Below, one piece after another: positions 63,801-64,000 of a stretch of 64,000 nucleotides of DNA (the stretch's first letter is position 1; the number at the start of each line of letters is the position of its first letter). A model generated the notes under the pieces. That model searched no databases. It was not told where the DNA came from and saw only the letters and a program-made list of their open reading frames with translations. The position numbers were made by a program, and so were the translations under genes. This DNA is from Nitrospira sp. (GTDB lineage Bacteria; Nitrospirota; Nitrospiria; Nitrospirales; Nitrospiraceae), in contig JAUYAO010000006.1 of assembly GCA_030692565.1 (NCBI GenBank), positions 1 to 64,000 on the forward strand. Direction: 5' to 3'.

Positions 63801-64000
63801 ATGTCGAACATCCTTGAGCAGATCGACAAAGCCATCGGCGCGCATGGGGCCTGGAAAGTGAAACTACGCCAGAACATCGACGGGACCCTGAGCCTCGTCC
63901 CGGCGGAAGTCAGCGTCGATAACCGATGCGAGTTCGGCAAATGGCTATACAGCCTCACCGGCGCGCAGACGTCTGACCCGCATTACAAAGAGGTGCTGGC
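63801..64000 (+). CDS. CZB-domain protein, N-terminal part (continues past window)
   Basis: GGAGGAATTC precedes an ATG at 63801. The 66 visible codons (LEQIDKAIGAHGAWKVKLR, then DNRCEFGKWLYS and DPHYKEVL) match the chemoreceptor zinc-binding (CZB) domain, with the first zinc ligands His15 and Cys54. Further ligands would follow beyond the window. CZB domains sense zinc or hypochlorous acid and often attach to diguanylate cyclases or chemoreceptors. Confidence 0.85.
   Translation, partial: MSNILEQIDKAIGAHGAWKVKLRQNIDGTLSLVPAEVSVDNRCEFGKWLYSLTGAQTSDPHYKEVL

Noticed and set aside
1-64000. tRNA, rRNA, CRISPR arrays, prophage or toxin-antitoxin pairs.
   Set aside because: Reading the gaps and small frames on both strands gave no convincing candidate; small tRNA genes could still be missed without a covariance search.

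Overview
The window is a GC-rich bacterial chromosome segment that most resembles Nitrospira (phylum Nitrospirota). That assignment is inferred from gene content and style: many small secreted or lipoprotein-type hypotheticals, PilZ proteins, a periplasmic truncated hemoglobin beside a protoglobin, mod/ssu-type transporters with phosphate-porin-like beta-barrels, a cellulose-synthase fusion, and a 193 bp inverted-repeat element of a type I associate with Nitrospira genomes. No rRNA, tRNA, CRISPR array or prophage was recognised. Gene density is high, with several leftward and rightward operons.

Layout. 1-101 is the tail of an IS3-family transposase. 158-4457 is a leftward cassette headed by a self-cleaving LexA-like repressor with a perfect 17 bp palindrome at its start. 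It continues with two small proteins, a RadA/Rad51-like protein without a P-loop, a 96-aa protein and a family B DNA polymerase whose exonuclease motifs look lost. By layout this is a candidate SOS mutagenesis cassette built on PolB, analogous to lexA-imuA-imuB-dnaE2, and it is the most interesting system here. 4777-18553 holds two divergent oxyanion-uptake modules around an AT-rich regulatory region. The leftward one has a helix-turn-helix/binding-protein regulator, a ModA-like lipoprotein, a lipoprotein, a porin, ModA, a small lipoprotein, ModB and ModC. The rightward one has YezD, a porin, ModA, a lipoprotein and an SsuABC-type sulfonate/nitrate/taurine transporter. The porin, binding protein and lipoprotein types occur on both sides, as if duplicated.

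18631-22923 carries a histidine kinase and NtrC-type activator pair, a PilZ protein and a flavin-binding oxidase-like protein. 23013-26150 runs leftward: a MOSC protein, protoglobin, truncated hemoglobin, a MarR regulator with a four-cysteine tail, and DUF2024. An inverted repeat overlaps the promoter of the last group, which suggests a gas- or redox-responsive unit. 26505-31924 has Tex, the inverted-repeat element, a J-domain/ERCC4 nuclease fusion, TrmL and GalE. 32302-40933 has TPR, fibronectin-III and metalloprotease genes (the protease is followed by a free-standing copy of its propeptide), a glycosyltransferase, secreted proteins and a GNAT acetyltransferase.

40962-47064 is a cellulose locus: a GH8-cellulose synthase-PilZ-PilZ fusion, a TPR/beta-barrel export protein, and an aldose epimerase upstream. 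47222-51813 has a GIY-YIG protein, PepSY and DUF2231 proteins, an OmpR-type two-component system and a DUF2127 protein. 51933-53567 is a phosphoenolpyruvate mutase/nucleotidyltransferase fusion with no decarboxylase beside it. 53891-60398 is mostly envelope proteins (OmpA, TPR, PilZ, unknown secreted). 60649-61776 is a scar where an IS3 transposase is joined to a REP-associated transposase fragment. The window ends with an alkaline-phosphatase-superfamily protein and the start of a zinc-binding CZB-domain protein.
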